DNA of 35,141 nucleotides from Alphaproteobacteria bacterium (GCA_030428255.1 JAUIBT010000031.1:1-35141); one strand, 5' to 3'. Numbered from the stretch's first letter, positions 24,173-33,798 are shown. The notes: generated by a model not told the origin, from the letters alone. Numbers and translations are program-made.

Positions 24173-25567
24173 ATGAGCCAGCCCAACGACACAGCCCTGC
24201 CGCGTCCCTTTTGTGACGCCCTGACACAAGCGCTGGGCAACAAGGTCTCCTTTGCACTGGGTGCGCGCGAGCAAGCGGCGCAAGAGGTGACCCACCACAA
24301 GCCGCATCTGCCGGATGCTGTTGTCTTTGCCCATGAGCAGGACGACGTGCAGATCACCGCCGAACTCTGCAATCAGCACCAAATTCCGATCGTGGCGCGC
24401 GCTCAGGGCTCCAGTTTGGAGGGGCATATTGCAGCACTCAAGGGCGGCGTGTCGCTCGACATGAACGCCATGAACGCCATTTTGGAGGTCAATCAGGGCG
24501 ACCTGGATTGCCGCGTGCAAGCAGGCGTGACCCGCAAGCAGCTCAACGAGCATTTGCGCGATACGGGTTTGTTTTTCCCCATTGATCCTGGCGCGGATGC
24601 TTCGATCGGTGGCATGACCGCGACCCGCGCCTCGGGCACCAACGCGGTGCGCTATGGCACCATGCGCGAGAATGTGCTGGGGCTGACCGCGATCATGGCC
24701 GACGGCAGCCACGTGCGCTGCGGAACCCGCGCGCGAAAATCTGCGGCAGGCTATGACCTGACACGCTTGCTGGTCGGCTCGGAGGGCACGCTTGGCCTCA
24801 TCACCGAGGTCCAGTTGCGCCTCTACGGCATCCCCGAGGCCATGTCAGCGGCAGTCTGTGCATTTGAAACCATCGAGGGCGCGGTCGAGGCCGTGCAGCT
24901 TGTAATGCAACTGGGCATCCCGGTCGCCCGCGTCGAGTTCCTGGACGCTATGCAAATCAAGGCTGTCAACGCTTACTCCAAGACCAGCTATTCCGAAGAG
25001 CCGCATTTGTTTTTCGAATTCCACGGCACCAACGCTTCGGTTGAGGAGCAGGCCGCCATGGTGGGTGAGATTTGCAGCGACTTCGGAGGCAAGGGCTTCC
25101 AGTGGGCCAAAGATGCAGAGACCCGCAACAAGCTGTGGCAGGCGCGCCACGACGCCTATTGGGCCTCGCTGGCCTTGCGTCCCGGTTGCAAGGGCCTGGC
25201 CACCGACATTTGTGTGCCCATTTCACGCCTGTCTGAGAGCTTGCTGGCAACGCGCGAGGCGGTGGCCGAGTTGGGGCTGGTGGCGACCATGGCCGGGCAC
25301 GTCGGCGACGGCAACTACCACCTGTTGATCTTGTTGGACGAAAATAAGCCCGAGGAGTGGGAGGCTGCTGCCAAGTTAAACGAACGCATGGTGGAAACCG
25401 CGATAGATCTGGGCGGAACCTGCACCGGCGAGCACGGCGTGGGCTATGGCAAAAAGAAGTATCTGCTCAAGGAGATGCCGAGCGCGCTGCCGGTCATGGC
25501 CAGCATCAAACGCGCGCTCGATCCCAATAACATCCTCAATCCTGGCAAGATTTTCGATTTGGATTAG
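24173..25567 (+). CDS. FAD-linked oxidase, D-lactate/glycolate dehydrogenase type
   Basis: 464 residues, close to the D-lactate dehydrogenase (cytochrome)/GlcD length. The FAD_binding_4 domain (about 40-175) shows PIVARAQGSSLEGHI, SLDMNAMNAILEVN, FFPIDPGADASIGGMTATRA and RYGTMRENVLGLTAIMADG; KSAAGYDLTRLLVGSEGTLG follows. The C-terminal FAD-oxidase domain has MAGHVGDGNYHLLIL and CTGEHGVGYGKKKYL, which carry the metal- and substrate-binding His residues. It oxidises a 2-hydroxyacid such as D-lactate and passes electrons to the respiratory chain. No GlcE/GlcF genes follow, so it resembles the single-chain LDHD type. A GGAG site precedes ATG 24173. Its stop is two bases from that of the convergent EamA gene. 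Confidence 0.9.
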   Translation: MSQPNDTALPRPFCDALTQALGNKVSFALGAREQAAQEVTHHKPHLPDAVVFAHEQDDVQITAELCNQHQIPIVARAQGSSLEGHIAALKGGVSLDMNAMNAILEVNQGDLDCRVQAGVTRKQLNEHLRDTGLFFPIDPGADASIGGMTATRASGTNAVRYGTMRENVLGLTAIMADGSHVRCGTRARKSAAGYDLTRLLVGSEGTLGLITEVQLRLYGIPEAMSAAVCAFETIEGAVEAVQLVMQLGIPVARVEFLDAMQIKAVNAYSKTSYSEEPHLFFEFHGTNASVEEQAAMVGEICSDFGGKGFQWAKDAETRNKLWQARHDAYWASLALRPGCKGLATDICVPISRLSESLLATREAVAELGLVATMAGHVGDGNYHLLILLDENKPEEWEAAAKLNERMVETAIDLGGTCTGEHGVGYGKKKYLLKEMPSALPVMASIKRALDPNNILNPGKIFDLD

Positions 25568-25569
25568 GC

Positions 25570-26550
25570 CTAGGCTTTGAAAGGAGATGGTGGACGCCAG
25601 AGCTTAAACACGCGCCCATCTAAGGCCGCCAGGCCGATAAGGATCAGGGCAAAGCCCAGCATGTGCCAGCCGGTGAGGCGCTCGCCCAAGAAGGCAAAGC
25701 CCAGCAGGATCGCCCAGCCCGGCACTAGGAAGGTGACCAGTGAGGCGTTGGTCGCGCCTGCTCGCCCCAAAATGAAAAAGTATAATAGGTAGGCAAAGGC
25801 GGTCGAGACAACGGCCAGTGGCACCACCGCCGCCCACAAGCCAGTGTTGCTCAGCAGGCTTGGCCAGTCCAGCAGCCAAGGCGGATCGACCAGGCAAACC
25901 AGCAGGCCCATGATCAGGCTTGAGCCCGTTAGCTGACCCAAGGCGACGCTGAAGGGCTTCAGTCCCATGCGGCCAAAGCGGCGGGCAAACACCGCTGCGA
26001 AACCATAGGAGCAGGCGGCCCCCAAGAAGGCCGCTTGAGACAAGAAATCGCGCCCCAGCCCTTGCAAGGCTTGCGGTCCGACCAACACCACCACTCCGGC
26101 GAGCCCCAAAGCCAAACCCAGCAATTTGAGGCGCGAAAAGCGCTCGTCGGCTAAGAAGATCCCAGCGACCAGGACTGTGAAGATCGGCGTGGTGGCATTG
26201 AAGATGGAGGCCAGCCCTGAGGCGACGCTGACCTGGCCCCAAAAGATCAAGACGAAGGGCACGACATTGTTGATGAGCCCCATAAACAGCACCGCACGCC
26301 AAGCTTGGCCGCCTTGGGGCAGGGGCGCTCGGAACAGCAGGGCCAGGCTCCACAAAGTCAGGGCTGCAAGGCTAACGCGTATCCAGACCAAAATCAGCGG
26401 CGAGATGCTCTTTAACGCTACGGCACCGAAGAAGAAGGATGCGCCCCAAATCAGCGACAAACCCGCCAGGGCCGCCAAGACGACGGGCGTCATACTCTGA
26501 GCAATTGCGCCCTTGGCCGGTCCTGTAGCGGGGAACTTCTCGGATGGCAT
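25570..26550 (-). CDS. EamA/DMT-family transporter
   Basis: 326 residues with about ten membrane helices in two related halves. The first half begins PVVLAALAGLSLIWGASFFF and has LILVWIRVSLAALTLWSLAL and FVLIFWGQVSVASGLASIF; the second includes LGLALGLAGVVVLVG and a late VPGWAILLGFAFLGERLTGW with MLGFALILIGLAAL. This is the 10-TMS drug/metabolite exporter superfamily; members export amino acids or other metabolites, and the substrate cannot be told. ATG 26550 is chosen because AGGGGG lies six bases upstream; the frame is open to 26589. It is convergent with the FAD-linked oxidase and divergent from the mutase. Confidence 0.9.
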   Translation of the reverse strand: MPSEKFPATGPAKGAIAQSMTPVVLAALAGLSLIWGASFFFGAVALKSISPLILVWIRVSLAALTLWSLALLFRAPLPQGGQAWRAVLFMGLINNVVPFVLIFWGQVSVASGLASIFNATTPIFTVLVAGIFLADERFSRLKLLGLALGLAGVVVLVGPQALQGLGRDFLSQAAFLGAACSYGFAAVFARRFGRMGLKPFSVALGQLTGSSLIMGLLVCLVDPPWLLDWPSLLSNTGLWAAVVPLAVVSTAFAYLLYFFILGRAGATNASLVTFLVPGWAILLGFAFLGERLTGWHMLGFALILIGLAALDGRVFKLWRPPSPFKA

Positions 26551-26845
26551 CTGCGCCCCCTTTGGTCTTAGCGAGTGATGAAGCCGCAACTTGGCACGCC
26601 TAAATCTGCCCGTCTATCCGAAGCTTGGGGCAGCTCAAACCGCTGGCAAGCATGCGTATCGGCCAAGCGCGGGGCGTTTGTAAACAAAAGGCGACCTTTG
26701 GCCTTTTACTGCCTTCACAGCCGCCAGCACCGGCGACAGTCTTGCGCTAGGATTTGGCGGAACGCCTTGATATGCTGCGCGGCGAGACAACAACACGGCG
26801 CGCCCGGCTCGGAAAATTGCGGGGCTGCGCCAGCGGGAGCCGACT

Positions 26846-28867
26846 ATGACCCTCTACACTGCTGACGACATTCAAGGCCTGCCTCATCTGGGCGGAACAC
26901 CCGGCGAAGCGCCCTTTGTGCGTGGCCCCTATGCCACCATGTACACCCAGCGCCCTTGGACCATCCGTCAGTACGCGGGCTTTTCCACCGCTGAAGAATC
27001 CAACGCCTTCTATAAGCAAGCTCTAAAGGGCGGCCAAAAGGGCCTGTCGGTGGCCTTCGATCTGGCGACCCACCGCGGCTATGACAGCGATCACCCGCGC
27101 GTTGAGGGCGATGTCGGCAAGGCAGGCGTGGCCATCGATAGCGTCGAGGATATGAAGCGCCTGTTCGACGGCATCGCGTTGAAGGACGTGTCGGTCTCTA
27201 TGACCATGAACGGCGCGGTGCTGCCGATTTTGGCCTCCTACATTGTCACCGGCTTGGAGCAGGGCGCAAGCTTGGAGCAACTGTCGGGCACCATTCAGAA
27301 CGACATTCTCAAAGAGTTCATGGTGCGCAACACCTATATCTATCCGCCCGAGCCCTCTATGCGTATCGTCTCGGACATTATCGGCTACACTGCTGATAAC
27401 ATGCCGAAATTCAACTCGATCTCGATTTCCGGCTACCACATGCAAGAAGCAGGCGCGACCCTGGAGCAGGAGTTGGCCTTTACCCTGGCCGACGGCCGCG
27501 AATACGTGCGCGCTGCCATCGCGCGCGGCCTGGACGTGGACAGGTTCGCCCCACGCCTGTCGTTCTTCTTTTGCATTGGTATGAATTTCTTCGCCGAGGC
27601 TGCCAAGCTACGCGCCGCGCGCCTGCTTTGGTCGCGCATCATGTCGGAATTCCAGCCCAAGAGCGCCAAGTCGCTCATGCTGCGTACCCACTGCCAGACT
27701 TCGGGCGTCTCTCTGCAAGAACAAGACCCTTACAACAACATCGTGCGCACGGCCTTTGAGGCCATGTCGGCGGTACTGGGCGGCACGCAATCGCTACACA
27801 CCAACTCCTTTGACGAGGCCATTGCCTTGCCGACCGAGTTCTCCAGCCGCATTGCTCGCAACACCCAGCTCATCTTGGCGCACGAAACGCAAGTGACCGA
27901 TGTGGTGGACCCGCTGGCGGGCTCCTACTATGTCGAACGCCTGACCCACGACATGGCTGAGGCGGCCTGGACGCTGATGGAGGAGGTCGAGGCCATGGGC
28001 GGCATGACCAAGGCCAACGAAGCCGGCTGGCCCAAGAGCCAGATCGAGCGCGCAGCCATCATGCGCCAAGCCAAGATCGACAGCGGCGAGACCGTAATCG
28101 TCGGCGTCAACCGCTATGAGCGCGACGAGAGCGACCCGGTGGAGGTGCTGGACATCGACAACCGCGCGGTGCGCCAGTCGCAGGTGGCTCGATTGGAGGC
28201 ACTGCGCGCCAGCCGCAACCAAGACGCTGTAGACACAGCGCTGGCTAAGTTGGAGGCCGCAGCGCGCGGCGACGGCAACCTGCTGGCCGCGAGCGTCGAG
28301 GCCATGCAAGCGCGCGCCAGCGTCGGCGAAGTGTCCGATACTCTGCGCAAGGTCTTCGACGAGCACCACGGCTCGCCCGCCATCGTGCGCGGTGTCTATG
28401 GTGAGGCCCTGGGCGAGGAGCCGCGCTTTACCAACCTCGCCGAGCGCCTGGCGAATTCGGCGCGCAAGCCTTTGGTCTATATGGCCAAGCTGGGTCAGGA
28501 CGGCCATGACCGCGGCGCGCGCGTGGTGGCCTCGGCCTTCTTGGACTTTGGCTATGAGGTTGAGACCTCGGAGCTGTTCCAGACCCCGCGCGAGGCCGCT
28601 GAACAAGCCGTTGCAGCGGGCGCGGATGTGGTGGGCGTCTCGTCGCTGGCGGCGGGCCACAAGACCTTGCTGCCTGAGCTGATCGGCGCGCTGAAAGATC
28701 TGGGCAAGGCCGATATCCCGGTGATCTGCGGCGGCGTCATTCCTGAGCAGGACTACGCCTTCTTGCGCGAAGCAGGGGTTGCGGCCATCTTTGGCCCTGG
28801 CACCAACCTGATGGACGCAGGTGCTAAGGTCATGGACATTCTGGAAGGCCGCCTGCCGAACCGCTAA
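26846..28867 (+). CDS. scpA: Methylmalonyl-CoA mutase, single-chain B12-dependent
   Basis: 673 residues. It interconverts methylmalonyl-CoA and succinyl-CoA in propionyl-CoA metabolism. The catalytic barrel shows [95 protein letters not shown] and [22 protein letters not shown] and MTMNGAV distinguish it from ethylmalonyl-CoA mutase. The cobalamin domain has the DxHxxG motif DGHDRG at 552-557, [16 protein letters not shown] and [12 protein letters not shown]. The protein starts about 40 residues later than typical bacterial or mitochondrial mutases, and upstream codons do not look like the missing arm. GGGAG lies before ATG 26846. An enoyl-CoA-hydratase-like gene follows after 54 bp. No MeaB chaperone gene or small subunit is seen. 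Confidence 0.96.
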   Translation: MTLYTADDIQGLPHLGGTPGEAPFVRGPYATMYTQRPWTIRQYAGFSTAEESNAFYKQALKGGQKGLSVAFDLATHRGYDSDHPRVEGDVGKAGVAIDSVEDMKRLFDGIALKDVSVSMTMNGAVLPILASYIVTGLEQGASLEQLSGTIQNDILKEFMVRNTYIYPPEPSMRIVSDIIGYTADNMPKFNSISISGYHMQEAGATLEQELAFTLADGREYVRAAIARGLDVDRFAPRLSFFFCIGMNFFAEAAKLRAARLLWSRIMSEFQPKSAKSLMLRTHCQTSGVSLQEQDPYNNIVRTAFEAMSAVLGGTQSLHTNSFDEAIALPTEFSSRIARNTQLILAHETQVTDVVDPLAGSYYVERLTHDMAEAAWTLMEEVEAMGGMTKANEAGWPKSQIERAAIMRQAKIDSGETVIVGVNRYERDESDPVEVLDIDNRAVRQSQVARLEALRASRNQDAVDTALAKLEAAARGDGNLLAASVEAMQARASVGEVSDTLRKVFDEHHGSPAIVRGVYGEALGEEPRFTNLAERLANSARKPLVYMAKLGQDGHDRGARVVASAFLDFGYEVETSELFQTPREAAEQAVAAGADVVGVSSLAAGHKTLLPELIGALKDLGKADIPVICGGVIPEQDYAFLREAGVAAIFGPGTNLMDAGAKVMDILEGRLPNR

Positions 28868-28921
28868 ACCAAGCCCGGCAACGCCCTGATCGTCGCCACC
28901 GCCCCACCGCTCGGAGCCACT

Positions 28922-29695
28922 ATGTCCGCAATCTTGACCACCCGCCACGACGCACCCAACGCTCCGCGCGCCATCGCCACCTTGACCATCAATCGCCCCG
29001 ACAAGCTCAACGCGCTGTCGGGCCAGGCGGCGGACATCTTGGCGACAACGTTGGCGGCTCTGGCGGCCGATGACAGTCTGCGGGTCATCATCCTGACCGG
29101 CGCGGGCAAGGCCTTTTCCTCGGGTTTCGATCTCAGCTTGGACGAGGGATCGAGTGACGTGCCGGACCTGGCCGCGGTGCTGCGCGATCATTTCAACCCG
29201 CTGGTCACGGCCATGCGCGCTTGCCCCAAGCCGATCATTGCCGCCGTGAACGGTGTTGCAGCGGGCGCAGGCGTCGGCCTGGTGCTGGCGGCAGACTTGG
29301 TCTTGATGGCGGATCAAGCTTTGCTGTTTCAACCCTTTGCCAACATTGGCTTGGTGCCAGCGGCGGGCAACTCCTGGTTCTTGAGCCAAGCGCTGGGCCG
29401 CCACCGCGCCGCCCACCTGATGATGACCGCCGAGCGCATCACGGCGCAAAACGCTGTGGATTGGGGGCTTGCGGTCTCGGCTCACCCCGCCGAGGCCTTG
29501 CAGATCGAGGCGCTGGGTCTGGCTGAAACGCTGGTCGCCAAGTCCGAGACCTCCTTGCGCTTGACCAAGGCTCTTTTGACGGCCTGCGATGAGACTGCCC
29601 TGGCTGCACAGTTGGAGCAAGAGACCGCCGCCCAGGCCGTCGCCGGAGCCTCGCCCGAGTGGCTGGAGGCGACCGAGAAATTCCGCAAGGGCTAG
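28922..29695 (+). CDS. Enoyl-CoA hydratase/isomerase family protein (crotonase fold)
   Basis: 257 residues, normal length. The CoA-binding and oxyanion elements are intact: LTINRPDKLNALSG, LTGAGKAFSSGFDLS and NGVAAGAGVGLVLAADL. By eye, the positions of the two catalytic Glu of rat crotonase hold Phe (FQPFANIG) and His (AAHLMMTAERI), and the catalytic Asp used by PaaG-type isomerases is Ala (IGLVPAAGNSWFL). So normal hydratase or isomerase chemistry is doubtful; thioesterase, dehalogenase-like or unknown chemistry is possible. GGAG precedes the ATG. It follows the mutase by 54 bp and is probably cotranscribed. Its stop overlaps the convergent flavoprotein gene by four bases. Confidence 0.87.
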   Translation: MSAILTTRHDAPNAPRAIATLTINRPDKLNALSGQAADILATTLAALAADDSLRVIILTGAGKAFSSGFDLSLDEGSSDVPDLAAVLRDHFNPLVTAMRACPKPIIAAVNGVAAGAGVGLVLAADLVLMADQALLFQPFANIGLVPAAGNSWFLSQALGRHRAAHLMMTAERITAQNAVDWGLAVSAHPAEALQIEALGLAETLVAKSETSLRLTKALLTACDETALAAQLEQETAAQAVAGASPEWLEATEKFRKG

Positions 29696-30933
29696 GCGGC
29701 AGACAGACCTTGAGCCACCGCCCGGCCCGCGACAAAGCCCTGGCTAATGCAGGCCTGCAGCAAGTAACCCCCGGTCGGCGCGTCCCAAGCCAGCATCTCG
29801 CCCACGGCATACAGGCCAGGCGAGCGCAAAAGCTGGAAGGCCTCGTCAAGCTCGACCAAAGCCAGGCCGCCTTGGCTGGAAATCGCGCGATCCAACCCCA
29901 TCTGGCCCTCCAGCGGCAGGCGGAAAGCCTTGATCCAATCCAAAAGGTCGCCGCTGGCTTGTGGCGCTTCTTTCAGCAAAGGCACAAAGCTGGCGGGGAG
30001 TTTCAGCGCCCCAGCCTTCTTGGCCAGCGAGGCGCGGGGGCGCAAGCGGGCGATGTCGGCGGCAAGCTGATCGCGGGCTGTCTGCGGGCGAAAGTCGATC
30101 TCAAGGATCGTCTTGCCGCCACCCAAGGCGGACAGGGGGTAGACCGCGCCGCTTTCAATGCCGCTGCGGGTCAAAGTGACGTCGCCGCGGCTGGGGCCAA
30201 AGGCGGGGGTGCCAGCTTCGTCCAACAACATCAGCGACACGTCCTTCCAATGGCTGCCCGCGAACCGCTCCTGAAAATAGGCGCTCCACGAGCGCTTCAG
30301 GCCGCAGTTCGAGGGCGCAAAGGGCAGCATGCGACAGCCCAGGTCCTGCAAGATGCTAGCCCAGTCACCCTGTGAGCCAACGCGTGGCCAAGACGCCCCG
30401 CCCAGCGCCAGGATCACCGAAGCGGCGGCTAAGCTGATCGGCCCGTCATCTGTTGCGAAGTCCGCACGCCATGTGCCGTTGGCTTGGCGCTCGAGCCCGG
30501 TTAGGGCGTGGCGCACCCGCGCCTGCACCCCCAGCGCCTGCAAGCGTTTCAGCCAGGCCCGTAGGAAGCCGGTGGCGTGCCAGGATTTTGGAAAGATGCG
30601 CCCGCTGGAGCCCTGCATGGTTGGCTCGCCCAGGTCTTCTAAGAAAGTGCAGAGATCCTGCGGCCTAAAGGCCTCTAGGCTGTTGTAAATCTTTGGATTA
30701 TTCGGCGGTCGATAGCGCGCGGCAAAGGCCTCAAGCGGCTCGCTGTGGGTCAGGTTGAGGCCCGAGCGACCTGCCAATAGCAGTTTGCGCCCCAGGTTGG
30801 GTCGCGCTTCTGCCAGCACCACACCGTGCCCAACGCGCGCGACCTGCTCGGCGGCCATGAGGCCCGCAGGGCCGCCACCCACCACCAGGCAAGCGAGCGG
30901 TTGCTCGGCCTCTACGTCGTCCGTGCCGGTCAA
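29692..30933 (-). CDS. HI0933-family NAD(P)/FAD-dependent oxidoreductase
   Basis: 413 residues from a TTG start at 30933, six bases after the OmpA-like gene. It shows the Rossmann motif VVGGGPAGLMAAEQVARVGH, then the family hallmark GRKLLLAGRSGLNLTHSEP, a middle LALGGASWPRVGSQGDWASI and the C-terminal YAVGEMLAWDAPTGGYLLQA. This is the TIGR03862 branch of the HI0933/YhiN/BaiN flavoproteins, whose substrates are mostly unknown; BaiN relatives act as reductases. No ATG precedes the Rossmann motif, so TTG is the most likely start. It is probably cotranscribed with the lipoprotein gene and runs convergent to the crotonase gene. Confidence 0.9.
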   Translation of the reverse strand: MTGTDDVEAEQPLACLVVGGGPAGLMAAEQVARVGHGVVLAEARPNLGRKLLLAGRSGLNLTHSEPLEAFAARYRPPNNPKIYNSLEAFRPQDLCTFLEDLGEPTMQGSSGRIFPKSWHATGFLRAWLKRLQALGVQARVRHALTGLERQANGTWRADFATDDGPISLAAASVILALGGASWPRVGSQGDWASILQDLGCRMLPFAPSNCGLKRSWSAYFQERFAGSHWKDVSLMLLDEAGTPAFGPSRGDVTLTRSGIESGAVYPLSALGGGKTILEIDFRPQTARDQLAADIARLRPRASLAKKAGALKLPASFVPLLKEAPQASGDLLDWIKAFRLPLEGQMGLDRAISSQGGLALVELDEAFQLLRSPGLYAVGEMLAWDAPTGGYLLQACISQGFVAGRAVAQGLSAA

Positions 30934-30939
30934 GGCCGC

Positions 30940-31635
30940 TTAGCCTTGCGGGATAATTTCGATCTCAACCCGGCGGTTGATGGCGCGACCGGTGGGCGTG
31001 TTGTTGCTGGCTTTGGGCTCGGAATAAGAGCGGCCCGCCGTATAGATGCGGTGGTAGGGCACGCCGCTGTTGGCCAGATAGCGACCGACCGAATTGGCCC
31101 GCAATTGCGAGAGTTGCAGGTTGTAGTCATAGGAACCAACGGTGTCGGTGTGGCCAATGACGTAAACCGCACTGTTGGGGTATTGCTGCAAGGAGTTGGC
31201 AAGGCTGCTGAGCGCGCCATAGAACTGAGGCTGAATATCGGCCGAGTTGGTGGCAAAAGTCACGTCGCCCGGGAAAATCAACTGGATTCGATCTGGCTGA
31301 CGCTGCACCGAAACGCCAGTGCCCGCCATGGAGGTTTGCAGCTCTTGGGCTTGGCGATCAAGCTGGTTACCGATGGCTCCACCGATAGCCGCGCCCGCGA
31401 CACCGCCGACAACCGCGCCGGTGGTGGATTTGGTGACAGTGCCACCCAACAGCGCGCCACCGACCGCGCCCAAGCCCGCGCCTACGCCCGCGCGCGTCGG
31501 GCTGTAGGTACCGTCTGGGTTCTGGGTGCAGCCAGCAAGCAAGGCCAGCGCCAAAACCGGCGCAGCGATGCTTGCGCGTTTGAGGCCAGCTTGTACCTTG
31601 GAAGAAAAATTACGAGTTTTCAGCGCAGTGGCCAT
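30940..31635 (-). CDS. OmpA-family lipoprotein with glycine-zipper domain
   Basis: 231 residues from ATG 31635 with AAGGAG six bases before it. The N-terminus leads to a lipobox LALLAGC, so the mature protein is lipid-anchored, probably in the outer membrane. A glycine zipper follows (AGVGAGLGAVGGALLGG and AVVGGVAGAAIGGAIGN). The C-terminal OmpA/peptidoglycan-binding domain contains FATNSADIQPQFYGAL, VYVIGHTDTVGSYDYN, LSQLRANSVGRYLANSGV and a late NRRVEIEI, with the Asp and Arg that bind diaminopimelate. It ties the outer membrane to peptidoglycan. The glycine zipper plus OmpA architecture is common in proteobacterial cell-envelope lipoproteins. The HI0933-like gene follows directly. Confidence 0.92.
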   Translation of the reverse strand: MATALKTRNFSSKVQAGLKRASIAAPVLALALLAGCTQNPDGTYSPTRAGVGAGLGAVGGALLGGTVTKSTTGAVVGGVAGAAIGGAIGNQLDRQAQELQTSMAGTGVSVQRQPDRIQLIFPGDVTFATNSADIQPQFYGALSSLANSLQQYPNSAVYVIGHTDTVGSYDYNLQLSQLRANSVGRYLANSGVPYHRIYTAGRSYSEPKASNNTPTGRAINRRVEIEIIPQG

Positions 31636-31937
31636 GGGACTCTCCTTTGTGCCGGGCTGTTTTTTACAGCAGAGCAAAGAAACCGCCAAGACGCAACCTG
31701 CTGCACATTGGCGTCATAAAGGCTGTGGACGAGCGGGGCAGCAAGCACGGTCAAAGGTTGCGGCCTGCCTGACCAGATTTACCTATAACAATAAGCGCGA
31801 TCGGTGCGCGCTGCAAGACGCGGGCAAACCCGGATGTGACAGATGGCCAGCTGGCCCGCAGTCAGGGCCCTTGCTTTTGGACGTCAAGCGCGCCATGACA
31901 AGCGGCAAGTCCCGCGCCCAGATTGGAACGTCACCGC
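31636..31937. promoter_or_regulatory. Divergent control region, OmpA-like gene and ABC-F gene
   Basis: About 300 bp that must hold promoters for both flanking genes. TATAACAAT occurs near 31792 on the plus strand without a well-spaced -35. A perfect 12-bp palindrome GGCCAGCTGGCC is at 31845-31856, upstream of the ABC-F gene. No RNA gene or small protein was recognised. Confidence 0.4.
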
Positions 31938-33767
31938 ATGGCACAGCCGCCAATTCTCTCTTTGACCAATGTTCAGCTCACCTTAGGGGCGGACGCTCTG
32001 TTTCGCGATGTCACGCTGAAGGTCGGCGCGCGTGAGCGCTGGGTGTTGGTCGGGCGCAATGGCTCGGGCAAGTCGACGCTGTTGCAGATCATGGCCGGGC
32101 TAAAAGAAGCCGACGGCGGCGAGGTCTTCTTGCAGCCGGGCATCCGCGCTGCCTACCTGCCGCAAGAGCCCGATCTGACCACCTACGCCACGCTGCGCGA
32201 CTATGTGATCAGCGGCCTGCGCGATGACGAGCAGCATTTGGCTTATCGCGCCGACCTCTTGCTGGCGGCGGTCAAGCTGGACCCGGACCAAGCAACGGCA
32301 GGCCTATCAGGCGGTGAGGCGCGCCGCGCCGCTGTGGCCTATACCCTGATGCCCGAGCCCGACCTGTTGTTGCTGGACGAGCCCACCAACCACATGGACA
32401 TCGACACCATCGCCTGGCTAGAAGACGAGCTGCGCGGCAGCCGAGCGGCGATTGTCATGATCTCGCACGACCGCGCCTTTTTGCGTGCGCTGTCCAGTGG
32501 CGTGTTCTGGCTGGATCGCGGCCAGGTACAGCGCTTGGATAAGGGCTTTGAGCACTTCGACGCCTGGGCCGAGCAGTTGGCCTCCGAAGACGCTGAGCGC
32601 CTGCGCAAACTGGACAAGCTGATCAAGGAAGAGACCGTCTGGTCGGTGCAAGGTATCTCTGCCCGCCGGACCCGCAACCAGGGCCGCTTGCGCCGCTTAC
32701 ATGCGTTGCGCGATGCGCGCCGCCAGGTGGTGCAGCAACAGGGCCTGATGGCCACAAAGGCCGACAGTGGTGAGGCCTCGGGCAAGCGGGTTATCGAGGC
32801 CATAGGCGTGTCAAAGAGCTATGGCGACCGCTGCCTGATCAAAGAGTTCTCGCTTCGCATCATGCGCGGCGACCGCGTGGGCATCATTGGCCCGAACGGC
32901 GCGGGCAAATCGACCTTGGTCAAGATGCTGATCGGCGAACTCGAGCCCGATAGCGGCAGCATCCAGCGCGGCACAAATCTGACGCCGACGGTGATTGATC
33001 AGCGGCGCTCGACCTTAAAGGATGATCGCAGCATCTGGGATACGCTGGCCGACATGGGCGGCGACCAGATCTTGGTCCGCGGTCAACCGCGCCACGTGGT
33101 GTCCTACATGCGCGATTTTCTGTTCCAGGAATCCCAGGCTCGCGCACCGGTCGGCGCTCTGTCCGGCGGTGAGCGCAACCGCCTATTGCTGGCTAAGGCG
33201 CTGGCCTCGCCGACCAACCTGCTGGTGCTGGACGAGCCGACCAACGATCTGGACATGGAGACGTTGGACCTGCTGCAAGAGGTGCTGAGCGACTATGACG
33301 GCACCTTGATCCTGGTCAGCCACGACCGTGACTTCGTGGATCGCGTTGTGACCTCGACCGTGCTGCTGGACGGGCAGGGCGGGGCGCAGGAGTATCCCGG
33401 CGGTTACAGCGATGCCATCCACCTGCGCAGCCTGTCAGAGACCAAGCCCAAGGCAGCCAGCAAGCCAGAGGCAAAGACCGCGCCCGCCAAGTCGCCCGCC
33501 AAGTCGCCCGCCAAGCCTTCGGTCAAGCCCAAGGCCTCTAAGAAGCTGACCTATGCCGAAGAGATACGCCTGCAAAAGCTGCCAGACATGATCGAGGCCA
33601 AGACCGAGGAGATCGCCACGCTGGAGGCGGCTTTGTCGGCGCCGGATCTCTACGCCAAGAATGCCGACAAGTTTAACCGCATTTCCAAAGACCTGGACGC
33701 CGCCCGCGCAGCGCTGGAGGCTCTGGAGGAGGACTGGTTGACGCTGGAAGAAAAGGCCGAGGGCTGA
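31938..33767 (+). CDS. uup: ABC-F ATPase, Uup-like
   Basis: 609 residues from ATG 31938 (an in-frame TTG at 31923 is the alternative). Two ABC domains without membrane segments: Walker A GRNGSGKS and GPNGAGKS, signatures LSGGEARRAAVAYTL and LSGGERNRLLLAKAL, Walker B LLLLDEPTNHMD and LLVLDEPTNDLD. Between them is the ABC-F linker rich in Arg and Lys (SVQGISARRTRNQGRLRRL). After a Lys/Ala/Pro tract with repeated PAKSPAKSP comes a C-terminal coiled coil (LPDMIEAKTEEIATLEAAL, LEALEEDWLTLEEK), the DNA-binding tail typical of Uup. ABC-F proteins act at the ribosome or, for Uup, also in replication fork and transposon-excision control. A hairpin follows the stop. Confidence 0.9.
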   Translation: MAQPPILSLTNVQLTLGADALFRDVTLKVGARERWVLVGRNGSGKSTLLQIMAGLKEADGGEVFLQPGIRAAYLPQEPDLTTYATLRDYVISGLRDDEQHLAYRADLLLAAVKLDPDQATAGLSGGEARRAAVAYTLMPEPDLLLLDEPTNHMDIDTIAWLEDELRGSRAAIVMISHDRAFLRALSSGVFWLDRGQVQRLDKGFEHFDAWAEQLASEDAERLRKLDKLIKEETVWSVQGISARRTRNQGRLRRLHALRDARRQVVQQQGLMATKADSGEASGKRVIEAIGVSKSYGDRCLIKEFSLRIMRGDRVGIIGPNGAGKSTLVKMLIGELEPDSGSIQRGTNLTPTVIDQRRSTLKDDRSIWDTLADMGGDQILVRGQPRHVVSYMRDFLFQESQARAPVGALSGGERNRLLLAKALASPTNLLVLDEPTNDLDMETLDLLQEVLSDYDGTLILVSHDRDFVDRVVTSTVLLDGQGGAQEYPGGYSDAIHLRSLSETKPKAASKPEAKTAPAKSPAKSPAKPSVKPKASKKLTYAEEIRLQKLPDMIEAKTEEIATLEAALSAPDLYAKNADKFNRISKDLDAARAALEALEEDWLTLEEKAEG

Positions 33768-33772
33768 AGGCG

Positions 33773-33798
33773 CGCCGCCCGTAATTTGGCGGGCGGCG
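33773..33798 (+). terminator. Strong GC hairpin after the ABC-F gene
   Basis: CGCCGCCCG (33773-33781) and CGGGCGGCG (33790-33798) form a perfect nine-base-pair stem. It starts six bases after the stop codon. There is no T run, so termination efficiency is uncertain. Confidence 0.45.

Noticed and set aside
27794-29620. 608-codon open frame on the minus strand
   Set aside because: It spans two well-supported plus-strand genes (mutase and crotonase) and has Gln/Arg/His-rich composition typical of an antisense frame in GC-rich DNA.
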